DNA of 64,000 bases, from the NCBI GenBank assembly GCA_018292915.2, contig JACVVK020000220.1, forward strand, positions 992,001 through 1,056,000, given 5' to 3'. The notes under the pieces were generated by a model, which worked only from the letters and a program-made list of their open reading frames with translations, was not told the DNA's origin and did no database searches. Below are positions 23,761-35,046 of the stretch, one piece after another. The translations under genes and the position numbers were made by a program. Each line of letters begins with the position of its first letter. The stretch's first letter is position 1. The stretch comes from Batillaria attramentaria. Lineage: Eukaryota; Mollusca; Gastropoda; Batillariidae.

Positions 23761-23971
23761 TCTCTCTGCCTCTCTCTCTCTCTCTCTCTCCCTCCCTTCT
23801 TCCCCCACCCGGCCCCACCCCCAGTCACGTGGCTAATCGGTCGAGGTCGTAGAGGATCTAGTGTCATTGGTAGAACTTGGAGAGGGGACAACCGGCAACA
23901 ATAACAACAAAGACAAAATAAAATGAAGTTTGGAGAAACAACTTTGTAGGACGGGGCCGTTCCTCCTTGTT

Positions 23972-24568
23972 AGATCTAAGATCATCCCCGAGTTCGTATC
24001 ATATTTCTAATTCTACAAGGAGCACGTGGTCTCACGGTGTAGGCAGGAGAGAATATTGCAATTTGCTATAGGTTCTGGTGGCCAATATCAAGTTTTACAG
24101 AAAATGTTTGACACGCAGTGCCCATGCATATCGTCGTACAGGCCAAGTACTTGCTTGATATTTACGCAAACGGTTGTTAAGATATTGGGTACTACATCAA
24201 CAGGTGCATGAAATGGGTGCAGAACACCAGACGGGAATATCTGCTGGGAAAGCAGCAAGATGAGCTGACTAAAGTACACCTGAGATTCCACTTTACGCAG
24301 TGGCCACACTGCTCCATATGGTCAAAAGAATCTGCTGTGCATGGTTACATTGTTAAGGACAACTGATATATCAGGATTCCTTTTATGCTTGTATTATTAC
24401 CTACCAAAAGAGGATTTTTTTAACTTCTTCTGTGGAAGTCTTTCTGGTGTGTACTCCTTTGTTGGCTTTCTCACTGTATGGGGTGTATTTTTGGCAAGAG
24501 CAAATGCAGTTTTCACTGCATTCCAGGCCAGCCTTCTCCATTCTGTTACAACTGTGAACTGCGAGTCC

Positions 24569-24599
<31 letters not shown>

Positions 24600-24712
24600 G
24601 GGCGGAGGTTATGCTGTTAGAAACTCATGACTCATTTGGAGACTCTTTTGAAGTTGTGAATACTCTGGCAGTATAAATAAACGTGGAAATGTTAGCGGTT
24701 CTTCCTCTTGCA

Positions 24713-24776
<64 letters not shown>

Positions 24777-26000
24777 AAAAGGTGAACAGAACTATATCAA
24801 ATCTTTCTTTGTCTTGCAATACATAGCAGTCAGCAGTGTTTTGTTTTGTTTTGTTTTGTTTGTTTGTTTGTTTGTTTGTTTGTTTGTTTGATTTTTGTTT
24901 GTTTGTTTTGTTTGTTTGTTTTTTGTTTTTTGTTTGTTTGTTTGTTTTGTTTTTGGTTTGTTTGTTTGTTTGTTTTTTTTTTTTTTGGGGGGGGGGCGTT
25001 TGGTTTCTTCAGATGGCAGATAGCCTGACAATGGTGATGTGCTACAGTGTGTGGCATGTCGCTCGGCGCACTTGGGCTGCCGGACATGACGAATAGCTTA
25101 ATCATATCTAAAAACCAATATCAGCAAGCCATTCAGACATCTAAGATGCCACAAACGTCGATTTTTGTCTCAGACCCTTGTTTTTCATGCACAAAGTCAA
25201 ACAGATAGACGCGCACAAAACAGATCCAACAGAGGGACGTTACACGCTGAGCAGGACCAGCGCAAGGGACGTCACTCGCTCTCCGATCTCGTAGGCGCTT
25301 AGACTCCAGAGTGCAGTCCCTTTTCGGCGGGGCGTGAAAATGTGGCTGCTTACACCCAGCGCCATTTTCAAAAATGGCGAATTTTTTTTAGAAAAGCAGA
25401 GACTTGTGTGTCATATGATTCGATTTGAAACGAAGTCTTGAATATCCGACCACTTTTCGTTTGGGCAAAATCTTTGCCAGCGGACAATTATTGTTGCGCT
25501 TTGATGGCACTGTTTACATGGTAGACTGATCCAACAGGATGTGAGTAAACGGCAAGGGGGTTGCACTCTGACAGGCAAAGGTGCTGCACTCTACAGGCAA
25601 GTATTATTGCACGGTGCAGACGATCACGTACCTGCCTTGTGATGGAATAAGAGACGATTACAAAAGCATACACACCCGTGCCGCGTCTAGGAATGTAATA
25701 ATAGATCTGTCCATTCAGACAGAGACATGTTATGTATGTCTCTGATTCAGAAACACGCCTACTTTCACTCTGAAGACAGCCTGCCATCACTTGCGCCATT
25801 GAGGATCCCTCTGGGTTCAAAGCTGGTCAAGGATGACATAGTGCGCGACCTTGTGTTTGAGAGCACCGAGACAATTTAGGCCTGTCACGGTAGCGCAGTG
25901 AGCGCCATTTCCCCACTGTGCACAGAGGTACTTTCCACTGAAAGACTCTGTGCCCCAGAGAGTGGTAGGCGCTATGAAGGAGTTCCCTGTCTTATTATCT
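23972..26000. other. Intronic sequence with no recognised gene
   Basis: Apart from poly-G (24580-24602) and the microsatellites I see no domain, exon-like SRCR sequence or transposon end. Confidence 0.3.
24715..24985. repeat. (TG)n and (TTTG)n microsatellites
   Basis: A 58-bp (TG)n tract ending near 24772, and a TTTG/TTTTG tract from about 24840 to 24985 that leads into a poly-T/poly-G run. Confidence 0.95.
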
Positions 26001-26174
26001 ACGGTCTTTGACCAATCGCTGTTCGAAGTGTGTATATCACGTGAAGTGAACTTGATCTGGCCCAACTCTGTACGGTTACACACTGCTGTGTCAAGGCAAC
26101 GCTGTGTTAACGACCATCTGTCTATATCTCTGTACCCGGGATTGTGTGATGTTGACAGAATGTCATGCTGGTTT

Positions 26175-26177
<3 letters not shown>

Positions 26178-26231
<54 letters not shown>
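26178..26231. repeat. (CA)n microsatellite
   Basis: Matches the (CA)n at 58886-58928 in the duplicated locus, so the tract predates the duplication. Confidence 0.95.
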
Positions 26232-26232
<1 letters not shown>

Positions 26233-26334
26233 CACGCGCGCGCACGAGAACAAGAGATAAAGATGGATGGTTGTTGACACAGTGGTGCGTTGACACAGCG
26301 GTGCGTTGAAATATAGAGCTCATACAGTGAAAAT

Positions 26335-26455
26335 GGTCAGATAACGGTCGTTTTAAACGGTGACGCGGAGGAAAAAGTCTGGGAGACCGCCAGTGCATTA
26401 GGGGCCTGTGCTCTACTGCTTTCTGTAAAGGTTAGGATCAAATTTGTTCTACGTT
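26335..26455 (+). repeat. Dispersed 120-bp repeat
   Basis: AACGGTGACGCGGAGGAAAA and GGGGCCTGTGCTCTACTG, the same block found inverted at the ends of the 16025-18995 element and again at 60460-60585. A single copy without an inverted partner. Confidence 0.7.
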
Positions 26456-26796
26456 GGTCCGTAATAATATTGTCCTAGCCTGTCTGTGACATCGGTTTCA
26501 CTGACGTTAGTCTCTGTACTGACACTCAGTTGGCAGAGGTCGTTAGGGGGTGCAGATGTACACCAGTCATTCACAGGAGGGGGGTGCTGGTGGGGGGAGG
26601 GGGGGGGGGCATAAAGTGTACTCCAGTCGACCACTAAGAGGGGCGATTGTATACTCGCTGCGTGGGAGGGCGTGCAAATTTATGCATTCTGACATTCGGA
26701 CGGGTCAACTCTCGCGACACCCCCCCCCCCCCCCCCCCCCCATTATGGTCATCATAGGTTAAAAAAAAACAAAACTCATACTCAGCAATAAGGGTG

Positions 26797-26965
26797 GGTG
26801 TGGGTGTTTGGGAGTCGTCCATTTTCCACCACGTAAGGATGATATCAAAGACAAAGGCAAACGAGAAAAAGGCCAGCACAAATATTTGGCCCCAGCCGCG
26901 ATTCGAACTCACGACCCGAGCGTTGAGAGTCCAGCGCTCTACCATTCGGCTATCCCGACTCCCCC
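26797..26965 (-). repeat. SINE-1 (tRNA-related)
   Basis: Minus strand: GGGAGTCGGGATAGCCGAAT, GTGAGTTCGAATCGCGGC, GGCCAAATATTTGTGCTGGC and the end of the tail. The counterpart at 60905-61088 shows it was present before the segmental duplication. Confidence 0.8.
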
Positions 26966-27092
26966 ACTCAGCAATAAAGATCTTGCTAGTTCTACTACGA
27001 AGCTGACTAAAAATGAGAAAGCGGGCATGGTGCATGGTAGAGGAATGGGGAGGGGGGCTTTGTGGAGGAAGGGGGTGGGGGGGGGGGCAACG

Positions 27093-27390
27093 ATCTGGAG
27101 TGGTTGACTAGTGGTTAAGAGACGTCACCAATGCGAGAGGTCAGGGGTTCGAGTCCCACTCGGGGCAAACAATTTTTCCTTCTCGTATGTGGCACCGTTC
27201 ATTCGGGCCGATCATCGGGGGTTCTCTCCGGGCACCCCGGCTTCCTCGCCCTCTGCTTTGGAATGTGTGTCCAGTGTGTGAGAAAATGCGTGTGATTCAT
27301 GTGAGCGTGCGTGTTGGGTTCAGTTCGCGGCGCTTTGAGCCGAATCATGAAACTGGGTCAAGCGCCTATACTATACTCATTATTATTACC
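27093..27390 (+). repeat. SINE-2 (tRNA-related, L2-type tail), internally deleted
   Basis: TGACTAGTGGTTAAGAGACG (A-box region), AGGGGTTCGAGTCCCACTC (B box), a body with GTGAGCGTGCGTGTTGGGTT, and the tail GCGCCTATACTATACTCATT plus (ATT)n. The tail resembles the L2 LINE 3' end at 16140, which suggests L2 machinery moved it. About 100 bp of the body is missing compared with 61214-61613. Confidence 0.8.
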
Positions 27391-27632
27391 AGCATGGGGA
27401 GTGTAACACCACAGTTCGTACCCCCGGCGGTCGTTTCAGTGTCCCCTGGGGGTCGAATGGATATTTTCCCGAGAACCCCCTCACCACCGCCGCCATACGG
27501 TCATGAATGTGATTGTCTGTCTCTCTGTCTGTTGGTGTGTTTGTGTGTTTGTGTTTTGCTTGTTTGTTTCTTTGCTTGCTTGTCTGTTTGTTTGTTCCAG
27601 TAATTGAGACACTTTTATATCAGGTTCTGCTC

Positions 27633-27633
<1 letters not shown>

Positions 27634-27702
<69 letters not shown>
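27634..27702. repeat. (TG)n microsatellite
   Basis: Lies in the block duplicated at 29985-30325 (TG tract 30163-30236) and present once at 61860-61976. Confidence 0.95.
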
Positions 27703-27796
27703 GGCGGATTGGAACTGTGACCCACATCCTTCAGATCAGGGGCCGAGAAGAATGGAAGAGCTTTCCCCCGTTCCCATGTATACATATAATGTTATA

Positions 27797-28825
27797 TATA
27801 CTCGCGTCCAGTAAAAACGCAGAAGCGTTAAAAAAAATTCACCCAAAACCTATTTTCGAGTCAAAATTTAATTCCTTCGACAATACTGTAGAACAATCAT
27901 GTCTGCGTGTAATCAATGCATTGAAGTTGCGAAAAATGCAAAAACAAAGGAACCGGAAGCCGGAATGTCACATGGGGGTCAATCACTGCCATTGCACCGA
28001 GTTGGAAGTGTCTATTCAGTCCTCGTTTTTTCAATACCTGGTGTGCCCACCATTCGCAGCAAGGCAATGCTGTAAGCGCCGAGGCATGGACATCACGAGG
28101 CGACGGATCTCCTGCTGCGGGATGTTGTTCCAGTGGTACTGGAGGGCGGCAATCAGGTCACCCTTAGTCTGGACTCTAGGGCCGTGGTGGTCGATTCTCC
28201 TGCCCAGTATGTCCCAGAGATGCTCAATACAATTCATGTCAGGGGACATGGCAGGCCAGGCCATCACCCTGACTCCGTTCTGCTGCAAGAACTGCTGCGT
28301 AACTCGAGCAGAATGAGGTGTGGCATTGTCCTGCTGGAAGATGAACCTGTTGGGTCCACCATGCTGAGCCAAGAACGGAAGTAGAGTCGGCTGGAGCACA
28401 TTGTTAATGTACCGCTGCGCTGTGAGGTTGCCATTGATCACCTCCAGCGGTGACCTGAAGTCCCTGGTGATGGCACCCCACACCATCACCGAGGGGCCAC
28501 CAAACCGGTCGCACTGCCTAATGCATGCGTCCTGGAAGCGCTCGCCTGGTCGCCTGTATACTCGGACCCTCCCGTCGTTGTGGCTAACGCAGAACCTGGA
28601 CTCATCTGAGAAGATGACGTCACGCCATGGATGACGCCCAAGAAAGGCACCATTTGCAGCCCATGTCCGTCGGGCCTGCCTGTGCCTTTGGGTCAGCACT
28701 GGCCCAACATACGGTCTCCGACAGTGTACGTGACCGTCCAACAGTCGCCTCCTGACTGTCTGGCGGCTTATGCAGTTATGAGCCTTCCGTGTTGTCCCTG
28801 GGTCGCTCGGGCAGCAGCGGTACTC
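27797..28825 (-). pseudogene. Tc1-like transposase, N-terminally truncated
   Basis: The minus-strand frame runs from TTRKAHNCISRQTVRRRLL (end of the helix-turn-helix region) to a stop at 28031. It contains VIFSDESRF, FIFQQDNATPHSARV and WPAMSPDMNCIEHLWD, the three acidic catalytic positions of a DD34E transposase. Most of the DNA-binding domain is missing at the 28825 junction, where a SINE-2 body follows, so the element is probably immobile. The left boundary falls in GTTATATATAC, a plausible TA target. The catalytic domain has no stops, which suggests recent arrival. Confidence 0.85.
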
Positions 28826-29050
28826 CCTCTGCTTTGGAAATGTTCAGCCCACCATGAAAAATGAATGCAATTTTAAATTCCGAAATTTAAATAGCTACGC
28901 TGACCCTTCGCACCACGTGATTGTAATGTGTTTATGTCCAGTGTGTGAGAGAATGCGTGTGATTCACGTGAGCGTGCGTGTTGGGTTCAGTTCGCGGCGC
29001 TTTGAGCCGAATCCTGAAACTGGGTAAAGCGCCTATACAATACTTACCAG
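28826..29050 (+). repeat. SINE-2, 3' half
   Basis: Begins at CCTCTGCTTTGGAAATGTTC immediately after the Tc1 fragment. It continues through the body to GCGCCTATACAATACTTACC. With 27093-27390 it is part of a local duplication around the Tc1 fragment. Confidence 0.7.
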
Positions 29051-29155
29051 CATGGGGAGTGTAACACCACAGTTCGTACCCCCGGCGGTCGTTTCAGTGT
29101 CCCCTGGGGGGGGGGGGGGGGGGGGGGCGAATGGATATTTTCCCAAGAACCCCCT

Positions 29156-29979
29156 GTGGCGTCGCTAACTGCAGACAGATCGCAGAAACTGATGATAACT
29201 GGGATACATCACTAATTTGGTAATTAAGGCACAATGATAATGTTAACACGCCTCCACCTAAGGATTTGTTGATCAATAAAAGCAGCAAACATAACGTAGT
29301 TTAATATTTTGCGTTCCGTGATAATTTAATGAGAACTCCAGAACAATGCGGTGCTGACCTTGACCTCGAGTGCGCGCGAGGTACAGGCGCGTGATTTGCA
29401 AGAATGGCGTGAACGTTTGCGTATCATGTGCGCTTCTTTTGTGCAGCGTTGCACTCACGAGTCACTTTGAGCACTGCTGTGTCGGATGGAAACCAGGAGG
29501 AAAAGTGAGGGGTTTTTTTTGTGTTTTTTAACCTGGTAAAATGATGACATTTTGTAAGTGGAAGTCATAATATTAAATGGAATTAGGCATACAGTCCCCC
29601 GTGGCCGATTTCAGTTATTTGTATTACCGTACTTTCCATAAAAAAAATCACAAGTTCTCAATACATTCTCATGGATTTTTATTCAATCATCTAAAGTCGA
29701 AGTTGTAGGCGTACTGATATTATGACTCCCACTTACAAAATGTCATCATTTTACCATAAGCACTCACTTTTTCCGCCTTGTTTCCATCCGACACAGCAGT
29801 GCTCAAAGTGACTGAGTACAACGCTACACAAAAGAAGAGCACATGATACGCAAACGTGCACGCCATTCTTGCAAATCACGCGCCTGTACCTGGAATGTGT
29901 ATAACGAGATGAGGAGTTATTTCCCATATGCGCCTACAACTTTCTGCAGTTAACGACAGTCTGCAGTTAGCGACGCCAC
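29156..29979. mobile_element. 824-bp non-autonomous DNA transposon with 8-bp target duplication
   Basis: The terminal inverted repeats GTGGCGTCGCTAACTGCAGA (left) and its complement (right end 29979) are perfect over 21 bp. AACCCCCT at 29148-29155 recurs at 29980-29987. Subterminal arms (about 29380-29570 against 29725-29895) are also inverted, so the element folds back. The duplicated locus at 61699-61720 has the uninterrupted target. An 8-bp duplication suits hAT or P-type transposases; no transposase is encoded. Confidence 0.9.
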
Positions 29980-30161
29980 AACCCCCTCACCACCGCCGCC
30001 ATACGGCCATAAATGTGATTGTCTGTCAGAGACAGTCTCTCTGTCTGTTTGTTTGTTTGTTTGTTTGGATGTTTGTATTTGTTTTGCTTGTTTGTTTCTT
30101 TGCTTGCTTGTCTGTTTGTTTGTTCCAGTAATTGAGACACTTTTATATCAGGTTTTGCTCC

Positions 30162-30162
<1 letters not shown>

Positions 30163-30236
<74 letters not shown>
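30163..30236. repeat. (TG)n microsatellite
   Basis: About 37 TG repeats, the counterpart of those at 27634 and 61860. Confidence 0.95.
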
Positions 30237-30237
<1 letters not shown>

Positions 30238-30530
30238 CCTTAGGCAGATTGGAACTGTGACCCACATCCTTCAGATCAGGGGCCGAGAAGAATGGAAGAA
30301 CTTTCCCCCGTTCCCATGTATACATATAATGTTATATAGTATGAAAAATACCTTGCAAGGCGGGAGGCTTTCACAGCTCTAACTTAATTTCCACGTATCA
30401 GCACAACGGAGATAATTCTCTGCAAAGCAATTAGCGTGCGTCTCTGAATGATGGTTTAGATACAAAGATGTCATAGAACTAGAACAGTAGAAGTGTGATG
30501 TTATGTTGGATGTTTTTTTTTTTACGACAG

Positions 30531-30694
30531 CGATCAGCCTCTCGTCTTGGGCGGCGCGTTTTATGGTGAGGGCACCAGCAGATGGATGTTGAGACAGTGG
30601 TGTGATGGGACGGAGACCAGCATCACACAGTGTGATCACACCTCCACTTGGTGTAGCCATGACCAGGACAAGGGTGTAGACTGCCGGTCGCCAC
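30531..30694 (+). CDS. SRCR domain 1, second-half exon
   Basis: The acceptor is tttacgacag and the donor C|GTGAGT. The exon (164 bp, entering in phase 2 and leaving in phase 1) encodes DQPLVLGGAFYGEGTS, then WCDGTETSITQCDHTSTWC and DKGVDCRSP, the C-terminal half of an SRCR domain with four cysteines. Phase and content complete the domain started at 19732 (...LGFPT-DQPLVLGG). The duplicate at 62266 differs by substitutions but keeps length and phase, so both are probably used. Confidence 0.85.
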
Positions 30695-31726
30695 GTGAGT
30701 CAACGTTTTGCTCGTTTCTTTGAATCTCTGTACACTGATGATTTAGATATTTACAAGCTATACCCGGTAAATCCACTACAGGGCTTTGTGTTGTTCATAA
30801 TAACGTAAAGTGCAACCACAAGCCTTTAAAACAATAATTCTAGGTGTTTATTATTTTACGGAGAGCGATTGTGCAACGACTGCCAGTCTGCATGTTGCCG
30901 TACTCGGCTGCCTGCTGGCGGGCAAGTGATCCGCGGCACACGCAGCCTGCGGCGTTGCAAGGTTTGGGCAGTGACTGGTCAGTTGGCTGTACGGGGCTGC
31001 CAGTGGCTAGCTGGCTGCCATGAAAAATAGAACGGCTTTCTATTCCCGCGCCGGCACCGGCAAGGGGGATTTGCCAGCTGGCAGCCAGCGATTTAATTAG
31101 GGTTGCCAGCGTTGCCAGCCCTGCAAGTACCAATCCTGGCAACGTGTAGCAGCGGCCCTTACTCTGACGGTTTCCTGACGAGATCAAACGAATCAAGAGA
31201 AAAATGAGAAGGTACTAAGTAACCGTATCCGGACAAGGGAAAACACGGGCTTAGTCTCAGCTTTCACTTACAGTAGTAACGGTAAATGTGGAAATGATCA
31301 TTGTGTTCATAGAGTTGCTGTTCATAGATCAGTAAAGACCTTGTAAATTGTTGTTTGTTTGTTCTTTTTTAAGGTGAGGTACTATGTAACCGGCAAACTA
31401 ACTTACTAACTAACAACATGAAGTAAGTAAACAAATAAACATGTAAATGAATGATTAACCACATTAATTAATAAATAAATGAATAAATACACGCATAAAT
31501 AAATGAACACAATTAATAAACAAAAAATAAATAAACACATACAATAAATAAATAAATGTCATAATCATTACATTGTTTTGGTTTCATCTCACTGATGTAT
31601 GTCAACTCAATGGGCAATAATGAATAGTATGTAAACTGAATGGTGATGCGGTATTACTGCTGATTTATTCTACATGTATATACCTGAGGTAGTCCGTCGT
31701 TTGTCTGACAAATTACCATGCTTCAG
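30695..31726 (+). other. Intron 3 of the SRCR gene
   Basis: About 1.0 kb. Compared with 62430-63591 it carries a GC-rich insertion of about 290 bp (30868-31160) with CTGGCAGCC/TTGCCAGC motifs and an AT-rich (AAATAAAT)n-like stretch (31420-31560). No coding signal. Confidence 0.75.
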
Positions 31727-31901
31727 TGTTGGACAAACCCCTCATCCGACTGGCGGACGGCCCCCGGGATTCAGCAGGTCGGGTGGAGATACAGGTCAAG
31801 CCGGGAATCTGGCAGACTGTCTGTGACGACGACTTTGACACTGCTGACGCCTTGACGGTGTGCAGGATGCTGGGTTTCTCCGGGTTTCTGGGTTTCTCCG
31901 G
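31727..31901 (+). CDS. SRCR domain 2, first-half exon with 18-bp internal duplication
   Basis: The acceptor is accatgcttcag and the donor GG|GTAGGA. The exon (175 bp, phase 1 in, phase 2 out) encodes KPLIRLADGPRDSAGRVEI, WQTVCDDDFDTADALTVC and RMLGFSGFLGFSG. The end repeats LGFSGF because CTGGGTTTCTCCGGGTTT is duplicated in frame right at the splice donor, adding six residues in the loop between the exon halves. Pairs with 45600-45778. Confidence 0.8.
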
Positions 31902-31983
31902 GTAGGAGGATTTTTTTTTCTGTTTCTATGTGTGATCGGTGTAAACATTACAGCCAGGGTTTTCTTGAACTAATTCCCGCGTG

Positions 31984-32613
<630 letters not shown>

Positions 32614-32824
32614 CGTACGGTACCACGTTTAATGTCAACTAATGAAAGGTTAACCCATTTGTGCCCACCCTCCCATGTTTGTCACGCTCTATGTACATAA
32701 AAGTAAATGATGACGTCACGCCTCTGTTAAGGCAACTCCACTACATGTAGTTCTCTTCCTCTGTATCTTTCTGCTTCGCTCTGTGCTTACCACCCGTCTC
32801 GCACGCTCCGTTCAGCCAGTAGAA

Positions 32825-33004
32825 AAGCGTCTGACCTCCTTGGTTCTCGAACGCTTCCAGTGTTGTTAAAGCGCTCTCTAGGCCTTTGGATGACGGAGTG
32901 AGTCACCCCCAGTCGCCTGCTGACTTCTCTTACCGCCACCCCTTCCTGAAGCCATGCAATCGCCCTGCCTCTGTCAGCATTAATTAGTCTCGTCCAGGGG
33001 GCAT
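32825..33004 (-). pseudogene. Tc1-like transposase, DNA-binding domain fragment
   Basis: Minus strand: after MPPGRD a frame change leads into NADRGRAIAWLQEGVAVREV and SRRLGVTHSVIQRPRERF, then FNNTGSVREPRRS. This is the helix-turn-helix domain of Tc1-type transposases. The catalytic domain is absent. It is the part missing from the fragment at 27797-28825, although the two are 4 kb apart and need not come from one element. Confidence 0.75.
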
Positions 33005-33489
33005 GATTAAAACGCCATCCAAAGCGCGGCCATTTATACCCAGAAAAAAAGCACCGATTGTTGAACTGTGTTCAGAAAAGGTGTGACTTTCACGTGCATT
33101 GCAGCTTTCATTGTTCACAATGCTGCGTCAGCTAGACGCCTGTGAATTGGAGTAATGTTCTAGTGAAAATTGCGTTACTTTTGGCACATGGTGTAGAAAG
33201 TTCGAAGTTGCAAACTGTGACTTCATGTCAAAATCAGGTTGATATGGATGTTACCATACAGATTTTTTTTTTTTTTTTTTTTGTGGATAAGGGAATGTTT
33301 ATTTTGAGCACAGGATGCAATTATCTGAACCACATCAAATCTGACAGTGGCCCTTGAATTCTTTTGAGTAGTATAACTCACCCTAGTCATGCTAGGCGAT
33401 TTATCCTACAGCTTTACGCCCGTCTGGCCTACGGCCCTCTGTGACATAGCTTTCGCTGGGCGGAGTGTTCCTCTCGTCTAAGCGACCAG

Positions 33490-34740
33490 GGGCCGTGGTC
33501 ACGACGCGAACGCAAATTTCTTTGCGCAAATAGGTTTGCGGATCGTAAGTTCGTACGTGGCTACGTGAAAACTATCTCTTCCGCTAGTTGGCCGGTCACG
33601 ACGCCCACTTACTGGAAACGGTGTCACGTACGGGCTATTTTTAGATAGGTGTGGGACCCCCGGGATTCCCACGGAAAACACCATCAAGTGACCTGCACAA
33701 ATTCTCCTTCCAGCGTGAAGAGTGAAAGAGTAGAGGGGGTGTGTTCACTACGCGTTCACTACAGAGTTTTTGATCGAGTCATGTTTATCTGCCGTAGCGT
33801 CAGGTTAAATGCGTGGCATGTATGTGGAGAGTGTGATCAGGAGTGCATGCAGGTCGCATATAGGCCGCTCCCTAGCAGTCTCAATCTCAACATTGGACGG
33901 ACTACAACCAGTAGAAGCATTTACTGCACGTACAAACCGTATGTAGCAGGCTCACTGGCAAGAAAACCAACGGAATGAACCTCAATCAAAGAACAACGAA
34001 AAACGAAAGAGGAGAGGATAACAACAACATCAACAAAACTTTCCACATACATGCCACGCATTTAACCTGACTTGCTACGGCAGAGAAACATGACTCGACC
34101 AAAACTCTGAATTCGGAACTCGCACATTTCGGGTCCACAACACAATGAATGAGACCTGCATTGACAGGCATACGATCAAAACGGTGGTGGCTGATCAGTG
34201 AGGACTGACCGAGTGCGTTCAGCACTGAACTAGTCCGAAACACACACAACAAATGTTAACCCACAAAATGGAAACAAATCAACCCACGATGTGTGTACGG
34301 CCGGCCATACAGGCCTTTGCATTGCAGGGTGCGTAGTGAACTGAACGCGCCCCCCTCTACACGGGTACCTCAAGTCGTCCTACAGCAGATCGCACAATTC
34401 CTGCAGGTCTCTCCTCCTAAATCTAAACCTTTGAAGCATGTCCACATCGTCGTACAAGTCAAAAGGGTTAGTACGATCGCGGAACACCCTTTCCCGTCGC
34501 AATGCTCTTCTCATTTGCAGTTGGTAAATCAAGCCGGCCGCCATTTTTCAGATTTACGCAAAGGCTACGGCACCTTTCCGACACCCTCCTAGGTGGTGTA
34601 CAATACGCAAGGGTTTCCGAGCGGCCGTAACTCTGCGCAAACGTCATGACCACCCAATTTAATCACAAATCGTAAGTTACGGACCCTCGCGTGCGTAAAT
34701 CGGTGGCGGAAAAGTTACGAACGCGTCGTGACCACGGCCC
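33490..34740. mobile_element. PIF/Harbinger-type DNA transposon, degenerate
   Basis: Inverted ends GGGCCGTGGTCACGACGCG (33490 and, complemented, 34740) are flanked by CAG at 33487-33489 and 34741-34743. This is a 3-bp CWG target duplication as known for PIF/Harbinger. Inside is a remnant of a Harbinger-like protein (34380-34544) and a separate inverted repeat of about 75 bp (33775-33830 against 34045-34105). Confidence 0.85.
34380..34544 (-). pseudogene. Harbinger transposase N-terminal remnant
   Basis: A 54-codon frame with MRRALRRERVFRDRTNPFDL, YDDVDMLQRFRFRRRDLQEL and a stop. This resembles the N-terminus of HARBI1-like transposases (basic stretch, R-E-R-V-F-R-D-R, then a FRF-R-R-D helix). 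The catalytic DDE domain is missing, so it is a remnant of the element at 33490-34740. Confidence 0.7.
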
Positions 34741-34829
34741 CAGGTAACAACCGACTACAAAACTGAGCTTTCTCAGCATTTGCGCTAGTGAGTAACCCAC
34801 GTGCAACCATATATAAAAATGTGTTGCTA

Positions 34830-35046
34830 CACGCCACTTACTACACCCCACTTACTACACCACTACACCCCACTTACTACACCGCTACACCCCACTTACT
34901 ACACCCCACTTACTGCACCGCTACACCCCACTTACTACACCGCTACACCCCACTTACCTCACCGCTACACCCCACTTGCTACACTACACCCCACTTGCTA
35001 CACCACTACACCCCACTTACTACACCATTACTCTGCTACACCCTAG
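34830..35046 (-). repeat. 22-bp mobile minisatellite, copy 1
   Basis: About nine units of CTACACCCCACTTACTACAC type. The left flank ATATATAAAAATGTGTTGCT is shared, complemented, with the right flank of 63702-63836. Confidence 0.85.

Larger units (their letters stand above)
20809..23971 (-). mobile_element. Hairpin-ended element, outer inverted copy split by its own kind
   Basis: 20809-21802 and 23402-23971 together make one inverted copy (about 1.56 kb) of the element that lies intact at 36097-37687. They are separated by a full direct copy at 21803-23401. At the joint, GACGTA and AACAAGCATCC meet exactly as GACGTAAACAAGCATCC in the uninterrupted copy at 36640, so the inner copy went in without duplicating any target bases. 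The outer right end stops at the centre of the terminal palindrome. Confidence 0.8.
19871..30530 (+). other. Intron 2 of the SRCR gene
   Basis: Bounded by GTAAGT and by tttttacgacag. The 10.7 kb holds an LTR-like insertion, a self-nested hairpin-ended element, microsatellites ((TG)n at 24715-24772, (TTTG)n at about 24840-24985, poly-G at 24580-24602), SINEs, a Tc1 fragment and an 824-bp DNA transposon. No domain was recognised in 23972-26000. Confidence 0.75.
15775..31740 (+). repeat. Segmental duplication, copy 1 (SRCR exon unit)
   Basis: Collinear islands match 56160-63600: 15780-16030 with 56165-56445, 19030-19990 with 56450-57280, 26008-26170 with 58720-58885, 26290-27790 with 60400-62070, 30330-30860 with 62070-62610, and 31160-31730 with 62625-63600. 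The unit carries an SRCR first-half exon, a second-half exon and the next first-half exon. Copy 1 is about twice as long because of later insertions. Confidence 0.9.
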
